Origin: an uncultured Chryseobacterium sp.
GTDB taxonomy: Bacteria > Bacteroidota > Bacteroidia > Flavobacteriales > Weeksellaceae
Direction of reading: 5' to 3'
NCBI GenBank assembly: GCA_913777465.1
Contig: CAJYRQ010000053.1
Location: forward strand, 62,001-126,000
DNA length: 64,000 nucleotides
The translations under genes and the position numbers were made by a program. This document shows positions 7,262-15,588 of this stretch, piece after piece; the first letter of the stretch is position 1; every line of letters starts with the position of its first letter. Below the pieces are notes generated by a model, which searched no databases, was not told the DNA's origin, and saw only the letters and a program-made list of their open reading frames with translations.

Positions 7262-9520
7262 TTAGTTATTACTTGCTGTTTTAATTTCAGTTGTTTTAAT
7301 ATCCGTTCCCAGTCTCTGAAGATAAGAGATCAGTGCTACCACCTCTTTTTTCTCCAGCTCCCCTTTAGGTCTCTTTGCATAAGCCTGCTTCAAATCCGGT
7401 GCCTCAGACATAATGTCTCTTACGATTTTTGATGCCTGGTTGTTGGCCCATGAATTGGCAGAGTCGATTTCAGCTTTGGTATAAGGTACTTCGAAAGCAC
7501 TCTTCATCAGCTTCATTTTGTCTACCATCTTAGATCGGTCAAGGTCGGTAGCGATCAGCCAAGGGTAACGTGGCATGATGGAACCTGCGGAAGTTGATCT
7601 CGGGTTATACATGTGCTTGTAATGCCAAGAGCTTGGGTTCTTACCACCTTCTCTATGCAAATCCGGTCCGGTTCTTTTTGATCCCCAAAGGAAAGGTCTG
7701 TCGTAAACGAATTCCCCTGCTTTGGAATACTGTCCGTTCTTACCGTTGAATCTTACAATTTCGTCTCTGAACGGTCTTACCATCTGTGAGTGACATGCAT
7801 TACAGCCTTCTCTGATATAAATATCTCTACCTTCAAGTTCAAGCGGAGAATAAGGTTTTACTGCTGAAATGGTCGGTACACTTTTCTTAAGGGAAAGTGT
7901 CGGGATAATTTCCACCATACTACCGATGGAGATCGTTAATAAAGATAAAATACCCATCAGTACCGGAGTTCTTTCCAGCCAAAGGTGAGTTCCTTCTCCT
8001 TCTTTACGTTTTCCGCTGATGTTCGCCAGAGCCGGAGCTTCTGCCGGTACATCTTTCTGGAATGATCCTTTTCTTACCGTTGCTACAAGGTTTACCACCA
8101 TCAGGATAGCTCCCGAAAGATAGAACAGTCCTCCTACGAATCTCATTTTGAAGTAAGGAATGATCGCCGTTACCGTGTCCAGCCAGTTTTTCCAAACCAA
8201 AGTTCCGTCCGGGTTGAACTGCTTCCACATTAATCCTTGCGTGAAACCTGAAATATACATTGGTACCGCATAGAAAATGATACCCAACGTACCCAACCAG
8301 AAATGCCAGTTGGCCAGTTTCACGGAATATAATTTCGTTCTCCAAAGGATTGGGATCAGATAATAGATTACCCCGAATGCCATGAAACCATTCCATCCAA
8401 GAGCACCTAAGTGTACGTGTCCGATTACCCAGTCGGTAAAGTGACCGATTTTATTGATGTTTTTTGTTGCCAGAAGCGGACCTTCAAAAGTCGCCATCCC
8501 GTAACACGTTACGGCTACTACGAAGAATTTAAGAATAGGATTTTCCCTTACTTTGTCCCATGCTCCTCTTAAGGTAAGAAGCCCGTTCAGCATTCCTCCC
8601 CATGACGGTGCGATAAGCATGATCGAGAATCCTGTTCCCACAGCCTGAGCCCAGGCCGGAAGAGCGGTATACTGAAGGTGGTGAGGACCTGCCCAGATGT
8701 ATACGAAGATCAGAGACCAGAAGTGAATGATCGATAATTTATAAGAGAATACAGGTCGGTCTGCCGCTTTCGGTAAGAAATAATACATTAAACCAAGTAC
8801 CGGAGTCGTAAGAACGAATGCTACTGCATTGTGTCCGTACCACCATTGTACGATCGCGTCTTTTACCCCCGCGTAAGCTGAATAAGACTTCCATCCTGTG
8901 AAAGAAAGAGGCACCTCAAGGTTGTTGAAGATGTGCAGCATTGCTACCGCAATCCATGTTCCTACGTAGAACCAGATGGCTACGTAAAGGTGTCTTACCC
9001 TTCTCTTGGCAATCGTCAGGAACATATTCGCTCCGAAAATAATCCATGAGAAGGCGATTAATATATCAATTGGCCATTCATGCTCTGCATATTCTTTGGA
9101 AGTATTGATTCCCATAAAGAATGTAACGTAAGTTACCAGGATCATAATCTGCCATGTCCAGAAATGGATCCATGATAAGGTATCGCTGTACATTCTTGTT
9201 TTTAATAATCTCTGTAAAGAGTAGTAAACCCCTACATAAACCACATTCATTACGAATGCAAAAATTACAGTGGTCGTGTGCAACATCCTGATCCTTCCGA
9301 ACCCGAATGCACCATGCGTTTTTATCAATCCGTCGATACCGCCACCTAAACTTTTTATGGTAGTATCATCAGTCCCGAAAAAGAATTCCGGAAGCTCAGG
9401 ATAGAAAAGCATTAATGCCGCCGTAAGCCCGAATAAAAACCCTATGATCCCGAAAGCTACGGTAGCATAGAGGAATGCCCGGACAATACTGTTGTCATAA
9501 CTAAACTTTTGTGTTTCCAT
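7262..9520 (-). CDS. ccoNO: Fused CcoN-CcoO subunits I and II of cbb3-type cytochrome c oxidase
   Basis: The gene encodes 752 residues as one continuous frame. The first 480 or so form CcoN, the haem-copper catalytic subunit with about 12 helices. Visible landmarks are LHTTTVIF near 80 (low-spin haem His), WWYGHNAVAF near 228 (CuB His plus the cross-linked Tyr region), GPHHLQY near 278 (two CuB His) and GHVHLG near 365 (haem ligands). From about residue 520 the protein continues as CcoO, with a membrane helix and the haem c motif GCNACHSQMVRPF near 575-587. In Proteobacteria these are separate genes; the fusion is typical of Bacteroidota. The enzyme reduces O2 to water with high affinity and pumps protons. 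Confidence 0.97.
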   Translation of the reverse strand: METQKFSYDNSIVRAFLYATVAFGIIGFLFGLTAALMLFYPELPEFFFGTDDTTIKSLGGGIDGLIKTHGAFGFGRIRMLHTTTVIFAFVMNVVYVGVYYSLQRLLKTRMYSDTLSWIHFWTWQIMILVTYVTFFMGINTSKEYAEHEWPIDILIAFSWIIFGANMFLTIAKRRVRHLYVAIWFYVGTWIAVAMLHIFNNLEVPLSFTGWKSYSAYAGVKDAIVQWWYGHNAVAFVLTTPVLGLMYYFLPKAADRPVFSYKLSIIHFWSLIFVYIWAGPHHLQYTALPAWAQAVGTGFSIMLIAPSWGGMLNGLLTLRGAWDKVRENPILKFFVVAVTCYGMATFEGPLLATKNINKIGHFTDWVIGHVHLGALGWNGFMAFGVIYYLIPILWRTKLYSVKLANWHFWLGTLGIIFYAVPMYISGFTQGLMWKQFNPDGTLVWKNWLDTVTAIIPYFKMRFVGGLFYLSGAILMVVNLVATVRKGSFQKDVPAEAPALANISGKRKEGEGTHLWLERTPVLMGILSLLTISIGSMVEIIPTLSLKKSVPTISAVKPYSPLELEGRDIYIREGCNACHSQMVRPFRDEIVRFNGKNGQYSKAGEFVYDRPFLWGSKRTGPDLHREGGKNPSSWHYKHMYNPRSTSAGSIMPRYPWLIATDLDRSKMVDKMKLMKSAFEVPYTKAEIDSANSWANNQASKIVRDIMSEAPDLKQAYAKRPKGELEKKEVVALISYLQRLGTDIKTTEIKTASNN

Positions 9521-9525
9521 ATCAA

Positions 9526-9750
9526 CTATTCACTTTTATCTTCAATTTTATTATTTTCTCCTTTTTCTTCTGTGTTTTCTTTGTTGTTAGGTTCTTCTTT
9601 TTCCTTGATTTCATCAGAGTCGAACAGAATTCTTACAGCAGGGGATTCATCGTCCTCAAACTGCCCTTTTCTTGCGTATATGATAAACACGACCAGGAAA
9701 ACAGCAGCCAAAGAAACACTGCAAAGGATCATTAAATACAGAATATCCAT
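9526..9750 (-). CDS. ccoS: CcoS, cbb3 oxidase maturation protein
   Basis: This 74-residue protein has an N-terminal membrane helix (MDILYLMILCSVSLAAVFLV) followed by a charged, Glu-rich tail. CcoS proteins are this size and topology and are needed for cofactor insertion in cbb3 oxidase. The stop codon is 5 bp before the ccoNO start, so translation is probably coupled. The acidic tail is longer than the minimal family form. Confidence 0.92.
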   Translation of the reverse strand: MDILYLMILCSVSLAAVFLVVFIIYARKGQFEDDESPAVRILFDSDEIKEKEEPNNKENTEEKGENNKIEDKSE

Positions 9751-9757
9751 TAGACAA

Positions 9758-9789
9758 CAAAATTAACCTATTTTCGGGGTTCAAATTTA
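9758..9789 (-). promoter_or_regulatory. Candidate promoter(s) for ccoS-ccoNOQP
   Basis: Two Bacteroidota-type -7 elements occur on the minus strand in the 109-bp gap between ccoI and ccoS: TAATTTTG (complement of 9758-9765) and TAAATTTG (complement of 9782-9789). The second also supplies a TTTG 16 bp upstream of the first, a little closer than the usual 17-23. A promoter here would let the oxidase genes be expressed separately from ccoI. Confidence 0.5.
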
Positions 9790-9859
9790 ATGAAAAATAA
9801 TGACTTTCATCACGAAATACGGGTTTTAGCTAATTTAAAATCAGTCTAAATAAGCCTGT

Positions 9860-12241
9860 TTACGGCCGTTTTCTGAAATACTTTCTGCCCAGGATCCAGG
9901 TAGAAAGTGTCGTAAAGGAAACTACCGTAATTGAACTCGCCGGCATGATCAGCGCCGCAAAAAGAGGATGCATATGTCCTGTCACTGCGTAACTTAAACC
10001 AACGATATTGTAAAGAAAACTGATTATAAATGTGATTTTCACAATCGTAATCGAGCCTTTGCATACATTCAGGTACCGGTCGAGTTCCACTACTTTTTCC
10101 CCGTTCATGATGACATCGGATGAAGGGGTAAAGCTGTTGGAATCATCAGCGATCGCAATACCTACATTGCTCTGTTTCAGTGCGCCGGCATCATTCAGCC
10201 CGTCGCCGAGCATCGCCACTTTCATCTTCTGGTTCTGAAGGTCTTGAATGTAGTTCAGCTTATCTTCAGGATTCTGGTTGAATGCCATCGCCTTATAATT
10301 CGGGATCAGTTCTTTCAGTTGGTTTTCCTCCGAAGAATTGTCGCCGCTCAGAATATAAACTTTATAATTTGTCAGCTTTCTGAACAGGTCTTTCAGGTGC
10401 TCACGGTATTCATTCTTAAAAATAAATTTTCCTAAAAACTGATTATTCTTGCTGATATATACGGCAGTTTCAAGGTTTTTGGATTCTTGGTTGTTGTACT
10501 TTGCAGAGCCGATCTTATAAATATTTCCCCTTACGTTGGCTTCATATCCTTTTCCGGAAATCTCCCTGAAATGTTCTACCGTGAAATAATCATCTTTTAC
10601 CTCGATGAATTCATACAGCGACTTGGAAAGCGGGTGGTTGGAATTTTTTAGTAAAGTTTTGATATTCAAAAGATCAAACTCAGAAATCTCAGCGCCCTCA
10701 AACTTGATGTTCGATTTTTTCCGGTGGGTGATGGTTCCTGTTTTATCAAAAACAATCGTATCCAGTTTTGCAATTTTCTCGATCGTTAAGGTATCCTTTA
10801 CATAGAATTTATTCCGGCCGAGGATCCTCATGATATGCCCGAAAGTAAACGGAGCTGACAATGCTAATGCACAAGGGCAGGCAATGATCAGGATCGCGGA
10901 AATCACCTGGAACATTTTTTCCAGATCAACGGTTGCCCAGTAAATTCCTGCAACAAGCGCAATGCCTAAAATAATGAATGTGAAATATTTACTGATGGTG
11001 TTCGTCAGCGTATCCAGTCCGGTTTCATGCTTTTTAAAGGCTTCTTTATTCCACAGCTGGGTCAGGTAACTCTGGTCCACATCCTTGATCACTTCAAGTT
11101 CCAGCGACGAACCGATCTGCTTTCCGCCGGCAAAGATCTTATCTCCCGGCTGTTTGCTGATGCTTTCGCTTTCCCCCGTGATGAAACTGTTGTCGATATT
11201 TCCTTCCCCATTGATCAGAATAGCATCTACCGGAATGATTTCCTGGTTCCGTACTAAAATCCGGTCTCCGACTTTCACATCGGAAAGAAGGATGTTTTCC
11301 TGTTTTCCTTCAAAATCAACTTTCGTTACGGCAATCGGGTAGAACGATTTATAATCCCGGTCGTATGAAAGCGCGTTATAGGTTCTCTTCTGGAAAATTT
11401 TACCCAGCAGCATGAAAAACAGAAGTCCGCACAGCGTATCGAAATAGCCCGGACCATAATTGGTAGCCACTTCATACAGGCTTCGCCCGAAAAGAACGAT
11501 AATTCCCAGTACAATCGGGACATCAATATTTACAATCCCGTTTTTCAGGCCGTACCAGGCCGATTTATAATAATCTGATGCGGAATATACTACCACCGGA
11601 ATCGCCAGTAAACACATCAAAGCCCTGAAAAGTCCTTTATAATGCTCCATCCAGTAATCTTCGCCACCGATGTATTCCGGAAATGCCAAGAACATCCCGT
11701 TTCCGAAAGCAAATGCGGCAATGGCAAACTTTACCAACAGCGATTTGTCGAGGTGCTCGACGTTTTTATCCGCTGTTTCAAGGCTGATGACAGGCTTATA
11801 TCCTAAATTAGTTAAGAAACTGGCTAATTCGCTTAATTTTAGTTCATTATGATTAAAAGAAATCTGTAAGGTCTTTCTGGTAAAATTAACCTGGGAATAT
11901 TTGATGTTTTTGTTCAGGGTATGCAGGCTTTCCAGGAGCCAGATACACGACGAACAGTGGATAACGGGAATCTTGAAAGTCACCAGGCTGGTGCCGCCTT
12001 CCGAAAAATCCGTTACCTTATCAAAAATTTCCTGGGTATCAAGGTATTCAAATTGTGAAGAGCTTTCGTCCGGACGGATCCCGGCCCGTTTATTTAATTC
12101 GTAGAAATTACTTAAGTTGTTGGTATTCAGAATTTCGTAAACCGACTTGCAACCGTTGCAGCAGAAAGTCTTTTCATCAAACAGAATTCTTTCCTTTTCG
12201 ATCCCCTGACCACAATGAAAACAGTTCTCGCTCACCTCCAT
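9860..12241 (-). CDS. ccoI: CcoI, copper-translocating P-type ATPase for oxidase assembly
   Basis: The protein has 793 residues. The N-terminus holds a Cys-rich metal-binding unit (CFHCGQG and FCCNGCKSVYE, residues about 6-36) and an HMA-like site (HCSSCIW, near 94-100). Membrane helices follow. The copper ATPase motif CPCALAL is near 455, the phosphorylation site DKTGTIT near 502 and the hinge GDGLNDAG near 680. These assign it to the P1B copper ATPases, and the position beside ccoS/ccoNO marks it as CcoI (FixI), which delivers copper towards CuB of cbb3 oxidase. It is transcribed divergently from the Crp/Fnr regulator over a 70-bp shared control region. Confidence 0.95.
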   Translation of the reverse strand: MEVSENCFHCGQGIEKERILFDEKTFCCNGCKSVYEILNTNNLSNFYELNKRAGIRPDESSSQFEYLDTQEIFDKVTDFSEGGTSLVTFKIPVIHCSSCIWLLESLHTLNKNIKYSQVNFTRKTLQISFNHNELKLSELASFLTNLGYKPVISLETADKNVEHLDKSLLVKFAIAAFAFGNGMFLAFPEYIGGEDYWMEHYKGLFRALMCLLAIPVVVYSASDYYKSAWYGLKNGIVNIDVPIVLGIIVLFGRSLYEVATNYGPGYFDTLCGLLFFMLLGKIFQKRTYNALSYDRDYKSFYPIAVTKVDFEGKQENILLSDVKVGDRILVRNQEIIPVDAILINGEGNIDNSFITGESESISKQPGDKIFAGGKQIGSSLELEVIKDVDQSYLTQLWNKEAFKKHETGLDTLTNTISKYFTFIILGIALVAGIYWATVDLEKMFQVISAILIIACPCALALSAPFTFGHIMRILGRNKFYVKDTLTIEKIAKLDTIVFDKTGTITHRKKSNIKFEGAEISEFDLLNIKTLLKNSNHPLSKSLYEFIEVKDDYFTVEHFREISGKGYEANVRGNIYKIGSAKYNNQESKNLETAVYISKNNQFLGKFIFKNEYREHLKDLFRKLTNYKVYILSGDNSSEENQLKELIPNYKAMAFNQNPEDKLNYIQDLQNQKMKVAMLGDGLNDAGALKQSNVGIAIADDSNSFTPSSDVIMNGEKVVELDRYLNVCKGSITIVKITFIISFLYNIVGLSYAVTGHMHPLFAALIMPASSITVVSFTTLSTWILGRKYFRKRP

Positions 12242-12264
12242 AAATTATTGAACTACAAAATTAT

Positions 12265-12306
12265 AACAAATTTTTTTGTTTATCGAGTTAAAAAGTTCTA
12301 TTTTTG
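12265..12306 (+). promoter_or_regulatory. Crp/Fnr-gene promoter overlapping a palindrome
   Basis: TTTG (12275-12278), a 20-bp spacer and TATTTTTG (12299-12306) match the Bacteroidota -33/-7 consensus ahead of the regulator gene. AACAAA-TTTT-TTTGTT (12265-12280) is a perfect inverted repeat that covers the -33 box. It also lies upstream of ccoI on the other strand, where TAATTTTG (complement of 12256-12263) could be a -7 element. The palindrome is a candidate operator for the regulator itself; that is inference. Confidence 0.6.
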
Positions 12307-12312
12307 TGATAA

Positions 12313-13038
12313 ATGTCATATAGAATGTCGCAGGAACAACAGATTGCAATTGAGGAGAGATTTGCCAGGGTTTTTAGTGATAAATCGTTCAAGGAAAGAC
12401 TTTCCAGCGCCGATTTTGAAAAATACATCAACGGTAAAAAAAAATACTCTTTTCAGAAGCATGAAACTATTTTCGAAGACGGCGAAACACCGAAAGGCGT
12501 TTTTGTGTTGGAAAAAGGGGCTGCCAAGCTTTCCAAATCGGGAGCTTTCGGAAAAGACCAGATTTTACGTTTTATCAAAGAGGGCGATATCATCGGTTAC
12601 CGCTCTTTGCTCTGCGGTGAAAATTTCCAGGCCAAGGCTGAAGCCATGACGGATATCGAAGCCACTTTTCTGCCGGCAGACATTTTCATGTATCTTCTGG
12701 AAGTCGATCCTCAGCTTTCCTTTGTGATGCTTCAGAAAATCGCTTACGAATTGGGAGAATCTTCCAATACCATTACCTTCCTCGCACAAAAGACCGTCCG
12801 TGAAAGGCTGGCCGAAATCTTACTGCTTCTCGAGCAGAAATTAGGCGTTGATCCGGAAGGCTTCATCAAAATTTCTTTAACGAGAGAAGAAATTGCCAAC
12901 ATTATCGGCACGGCTACCGAAAGTGCCATCCGTCTGATCTCCGAATTTAAAGGAGACCAGCTCATCGAAGTAGACGGGCGGAACATCAAAATTCTCAACC
13001 ACGACAAATTAATGAAACTCGGTCACGTAGTTTTATAA
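12313..13038 (+). CDS. Crp/Fnr family transcription regulator
   Basis: The product has 241 residues from the ATG at 12313; an ATG at 12325 (MSQEQQ) is equally good and sits farther from the promoter. Residues about 40-155 form the cyclic-nucleotide-type beta-roll sensor domain. Residues about 170-235 form a winged helix-turn-helix of the Crp type (SLTREEIANIIGTATESAIR). Only one Cys is present, so there is no FNR-type iron-sulfur cluster and no direct oxygen sensing of that kind. It is divergent from ccoI and likely controls the cco locus or related respiratory genes, as similarly placed regulators do. The effector is unknown. Confidence 0.88.
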   Translation: MSYRMSQEQQIAIEERFARVFSDKSFKERLSSADFEKYINGKKKYSFQKHETIFEDGETPKGVFVLEKGAAKLSKSGAFGKDQILRFIKEGDIIGYRSLLCGENFQAKAEAMTDIEATFLPADIFMYLLEVDPQLSFVMLQKIAYELGESSNTITFLAQKTVRERLAEILLLLEQKLGVDPEGFIKISLTREEIANIIGTATESAIRLISEFKGDQLIEVDGRNIKILNHDKLMKLGHVVL

Positions 13039-13052
13039 ATCATACAAACTTT

Positions 13053-13077
13053 AAGTCGGCTCAGCGCCGACTTTTTA
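13053..13077 (+). terminator. Intrinsic terminator after the Crp/Fnr gene
   Basis: AAGTCGGC (13053-13060) pairs perfectly with GCCGACTT (13066-13073) around TCAGC, followed by TTT. It separates the regulator from panB. Confidence 0.85.
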
Positions 13078-13099
13078 ACTTTTAAAAAATAGATACGTT

Positions 13100-13915
13100 A
13101 TGTCTGTTCATTCTGAAATTAAAAAAGTTACCACGGAAACCTTGCGTAAAATGAAATTCGACAAGGAAAAAATAACGATGCTGACGGCATACGATTATAC
13201 CACTGCGAAAATGGTGGATGCAGGAGGAATTGATGCGGTTCTGATCGGGGATTCGGCAGCCAATGTAATGGCAGGTTTCGAAACCACGCTGCCTATTACG
13301 CTGGACCAAATGATCTACCATTCCCAAAGTGTGGTAAGAGGAACCGACAGGGCATTGGTGGTGGCCGACTTACCTTTCGGAACGTACCAGAGCAATCCTG
13401 AAAAAGCCCTGGAATCTGCAGTGAGAATGATGAAGGAAGGCGGCGCGCATGCCGTGAAGATCGAAGGCGGAAAGGAAATTTCAAAATCAATTAAGAAAAT
13501 CATCAACGCCGGAATTCCTGTAATGGGCCATTTGGGATTAACCCCACAGTCCATTTACAAATTCGGAACCTATAAAGTAAGAGCAAAAGAAGAAGCGGAG
13601 GCAGAAAAACTGATTGCCGATGCGCAGCTGTTGGAAGAACTGGGATGTTTTGCCGTGGTTTTGGAAAAAATCCCTTCCGATTTATCCAAAAAAGTAACGG
13701 AAGCCATTTCCATTCCGACTATCGGAATCGGTGCCGGAGCCCATTGTGACGGTCAGGTATTGGTGTACCATGATATGGTGGGGATGAACAAAGGGTTCAG
13801 TCCGAAATTTTTAAGAAGATACCTGGATCTGTATACGGAGATTACCGGTGCCGTGGCGCAGTATGTAAAAGATGTAAAAGGCCAGGATTTCCCTAACGAA
13901 AGCGAAAGTTATTAA
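13100..13915 (+). CDS. panB: 3-methyl-2-oxobutanoate hydroxymethyltransferase
   Basis: The 271-residue protein is the first dedicated enzyme of pantothenate synthesis. It moves a hydroxymethyl group from methylene-tetrahydrofolate to 2-oxoisovalerate to give ketopantoate. It has the full length of the PanB TIM barrel. Family motifs include [20 protein letters not shown] near residues 30-49, IGDS (metal-binding Asp and Ser) near 53-56, [10 protein letters not shown] near 140 and [17 protein letters not shown] near 210-227. No other pan gene is nearby. The stop codon overlaps the next start (TAATG), which couples it to a small membrane protein. Confidence 0.96.
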   Translation: MSVHSEIKKVTTETLRKMKFDKEKITMLTAYDYTTAKMVDAGGIDAVLIGDSAANVMAGFETTLPITLDQMIYHSQSVVRGTDRALVVADLPFGTYQSNPEKALESAVRMMKEGGAHAVKIEGGKEISKSIKKIINAGIPVMGHLGLTPQSIYKFGTYKVRAKEEAEAEKLIADAQLLEELGCFAVVLEKIPSDLSKKVTEAISIPTIGIGAGAHCDGQVLVYHDMVGMNKGFSPKFLRRYLDLYTEITGAVAQYVKDVKGQDFPNESESY

Positions 13916-14241
13916 TGAGAAACCAACAGCAAACTCAGGGGATTATTTCCATCATCGCATTATTCTGCCTGGTGGTGGGATGGTTCAACCTTTTTTCCCC
14001 GGAAATCAATAATTTATTATCACGGAAAATTTTTTACGTTCTTATCGGGATCAGCTTTTTTCTGCAGGCTCCTTTTTTAAAGAACAGGAACTTTGTTTAC
14101 GGAATGTATGCAGCAGCAGCCGTTTGTGTGCTGGGAGGCCTGCTGATCCCGGTAGGCTCAAGAATGGAATCCCTGAAAACCCTTGCCGTTTTTGTAGGGC
14201 TTATCCTTACATTTTCCGGCAGGCAAGGTTATCGTCAGTAG
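13915..14241 (+). CDS. Small four-helix membrane protein, function unknown
   Basis: The 108-residue protein is almost entirely hydrophobic, with about four membrane helices (near 11-29, 36-53, 59-78 and 87-102) and a basic C-terminus (GRQGYRQ). Its ATG shares a base with the panB stop codon, so it is very likely translated by coupling to panB. It resembles small uncharacterised membrane proteins found in flavobacterial genomes. No catalytic motif is visible, and a link to pantothenate is only positional. Confidence 0.75.
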   Translation: MRNQQQTQGIISIIALFCLVVGWFNLFSPEINNLLSRKIFYVLIGISFFLQAPFLKNRNFVYGMYAAAAVCVLGGLLIPVGSRMESLKTLAVFVGLILTFSGRQGYRQ

Positions 14242-14244
14242 TAT

Positions 14245-14922
14245 ATGGAAGAGCAGATTGTATATGAAGATAATCATCTTCTGGTAATCAATAAAAAAGT
14301 CGGACAGCTCGTACAGGGCGACAAAACCGGTGACGAATCCTTATTGGAAGCCATTAAGAATTTCATAAAGAAAAGAGATGAAAAGCCGGGAAATGTATTT
14401 CTCGGACTGGTTCACCGGATCGACCGGCCGACTTCCGGGCTGGTGATTTATGCCAAAACATCCAAAGCCTTATCACGCCTTACCCAAATGGTCAAAAACC
14501 GGGAGGTAAAAAAAACATACTGGGCAGTAGTCGCAAAGGAAATGATTCCTAAGAGCCAGAGGCTGGTTCATTACTTAAAGAAAAACGAAAAGAACAACAA
14601 AGCCATTGTTTTCCCGAAAGCGACGGATGGCGCCAAAGAAGCGATTCTTACTTATAACGTCATCAAAACCCTGGAAAATTACCTCCTGCTGGAAATTGAT
14701 CTTGAAACGGGAAGGCATCATCAGATCCGGGCGCAGCTATCCAAAACCGGAGTTCCCATCAAAGGGGATCTGAAGTACGGGGCTCCACGTTCAAATCCAG
14801 ACGGCGGAATCAACCTTCACGCCCGGAAACTGGAATTCATTCATCCCGTAACCAGGGAGAATATCGAAATCATTGCGCCGATTCCGCAGAATGATGCGGT
14901 ATGGAGGGCTTGTGAAGATTAA
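14245..14922 (+). CDS. RluA-family RNA pseudouridine synthase
   Basis: The product has 225 residues and no S4 domain, which places it with the short RluA/TruC-like forms. The catalytic motif is HRIDRPTSGLVIYAKT at about residues 55-70, with the Asp at about 58. GRHHQIRAQL near 155-164 is the second signature of the family. It converts specific uridines in rRNA or tRNA to pseudouridine; the exact target cannot be read from the sequence. The gene starts 3 bp after the membrane-protein stop and so lies in the panB transcript. Repeat element E begins 1 bp after its stop codon. Confidence 0.92.
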   Translation: MEEQIVYEDNHLLVINKKVGQLVQGDKTGDESLLEAIKNFIKKRDEKPGNVFLGLVHRIDRPTSGLVIYAKTSKALSRLTQMVKNREVKKTYWAVVAKEMIPKSQRLVHYLKKNEKNNKAIVFPKATDGAKEAILTYNVIKTLENYLLLEIDLETGRHHQIRAQLSKTGVPIKGDLKYGAPRSNPDGGINLHARKLEFIHPVTRENIEIIAPIPQNDAVWRACED

Positions 14923-14923
14923 T

Positions 14924-15035
14924 TTAACGTGAACTCGAGGTACTCCGATTAACAGGCTGCAAGACGGGGCCTGGATGCTGTAAGCATTTCGGCTAAGATC
15001 CTGCCGGTAATTTTGAATAGTAATGAATTTTTTCA
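14924..15035. repeat. Intergenic element, left half of copy E
   Basis: It starts with TTAACGTGAACTCGAG (14924-14939), the terminal motif of the element family, one base after the rluA-type stop codon. The core at 14955-14984 (GGCTGCAAGACGGGG and CTGGATGCTG) follows. The next bases, CTGCCGGTAATTTTGAAT to TTTTTTCACTA, align with the same part of the copy at 26561-26777. No matching right end was found, so the copy appears broken, perhaps by the neighbouring inverted-repeat segment. Confidence 0.65.
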
Positions 15036-15066
15036 CTAGGAACTTATTTAAACTAAATTCAGCATT

Positions 15067-15227
15067 AACCGCAAAAGTCACAAAAGATAATCTTAACGCA
15101 ACGATTAGAACAATCAAAGTGCTCAAAAGAGTAAAAATTGAAGTTTTTTTAAGGATTATGTCCTTTTTTTATTTAGAGTCATCCACTTTAGATGAAATTG
15201 AGCTCATCTTTTGTGACTTTTGTGGTT
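15067..15227. repeat. 161-bp segment bounded by 22-bp inverted repeats
   Basis: The 22 bases at 15067-15088 (AACCGCAAAAGTCACAAAAG and two more) are the reverse complement of 15206-15227 with a single mismatch. The A+T-rich interior holds no convincing gene. Short CAAAAGTCACAAAAG-type sequences of this kind are often seen between genes in Bacteroidota; from memory, not checked. Confidence 0.6.
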
Positions 15228-15336
15228 ATATAAAAAATTTAAACAGCTTTAAATTAAAGTGTTTAAAATTCACTTTCTATTTCCGATAAACCACTTCGGA
15301 ACTTTAAAACACCCTGATCGAAATAACCAAAGCTGG

Positions 15337-15457
15337 TTATTAAGGATTAAGTAAGAATTTTCTGATAAAATGATCACAAATTTAGTTTGATGATCCGGAC
15401 CTTTGATCCTATGTCTGAAAAGAAAAACTTCCGGCATCCAGCTTCCCTCTTCCAGCC
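15337..15457. repeat. Intergenic element, copy B (homologous to interior of copy A)
   Basis: Bases 15337-15457 align with 3164-3285 from TTATTAAGGATTA at one end to the core CTTCCCTCTTCCAGCC at the other, with shared TTTAGTTTGAT in between. The terminal inverted motif is not evident on its right side. Together with copy E and the 22-bp inverted repeats it fills the 666-bp gap between the pseudouridine synthase and the GH19 gene. Confidence 0.65.
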
Positions 15458-15588
15458 TCTTGCATGATACATAATTTGCTGACTGTAAAATATATCCGTA
15501 TAAATGCCTACTGCAAAGACGGGATTTTACCGAGCAGGACTTTGTTTTTTTTAATAATTTTACGGGAGTAATTTTAAAAACAAAAACC

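Noticed and set aside
15023..15289. Open frame of 88 codons in the repeat-filled gap
   Set aside because: It runs across the 22-bp inverted repeats and parts of element E; composition is A+T-rich and no protein features are present.
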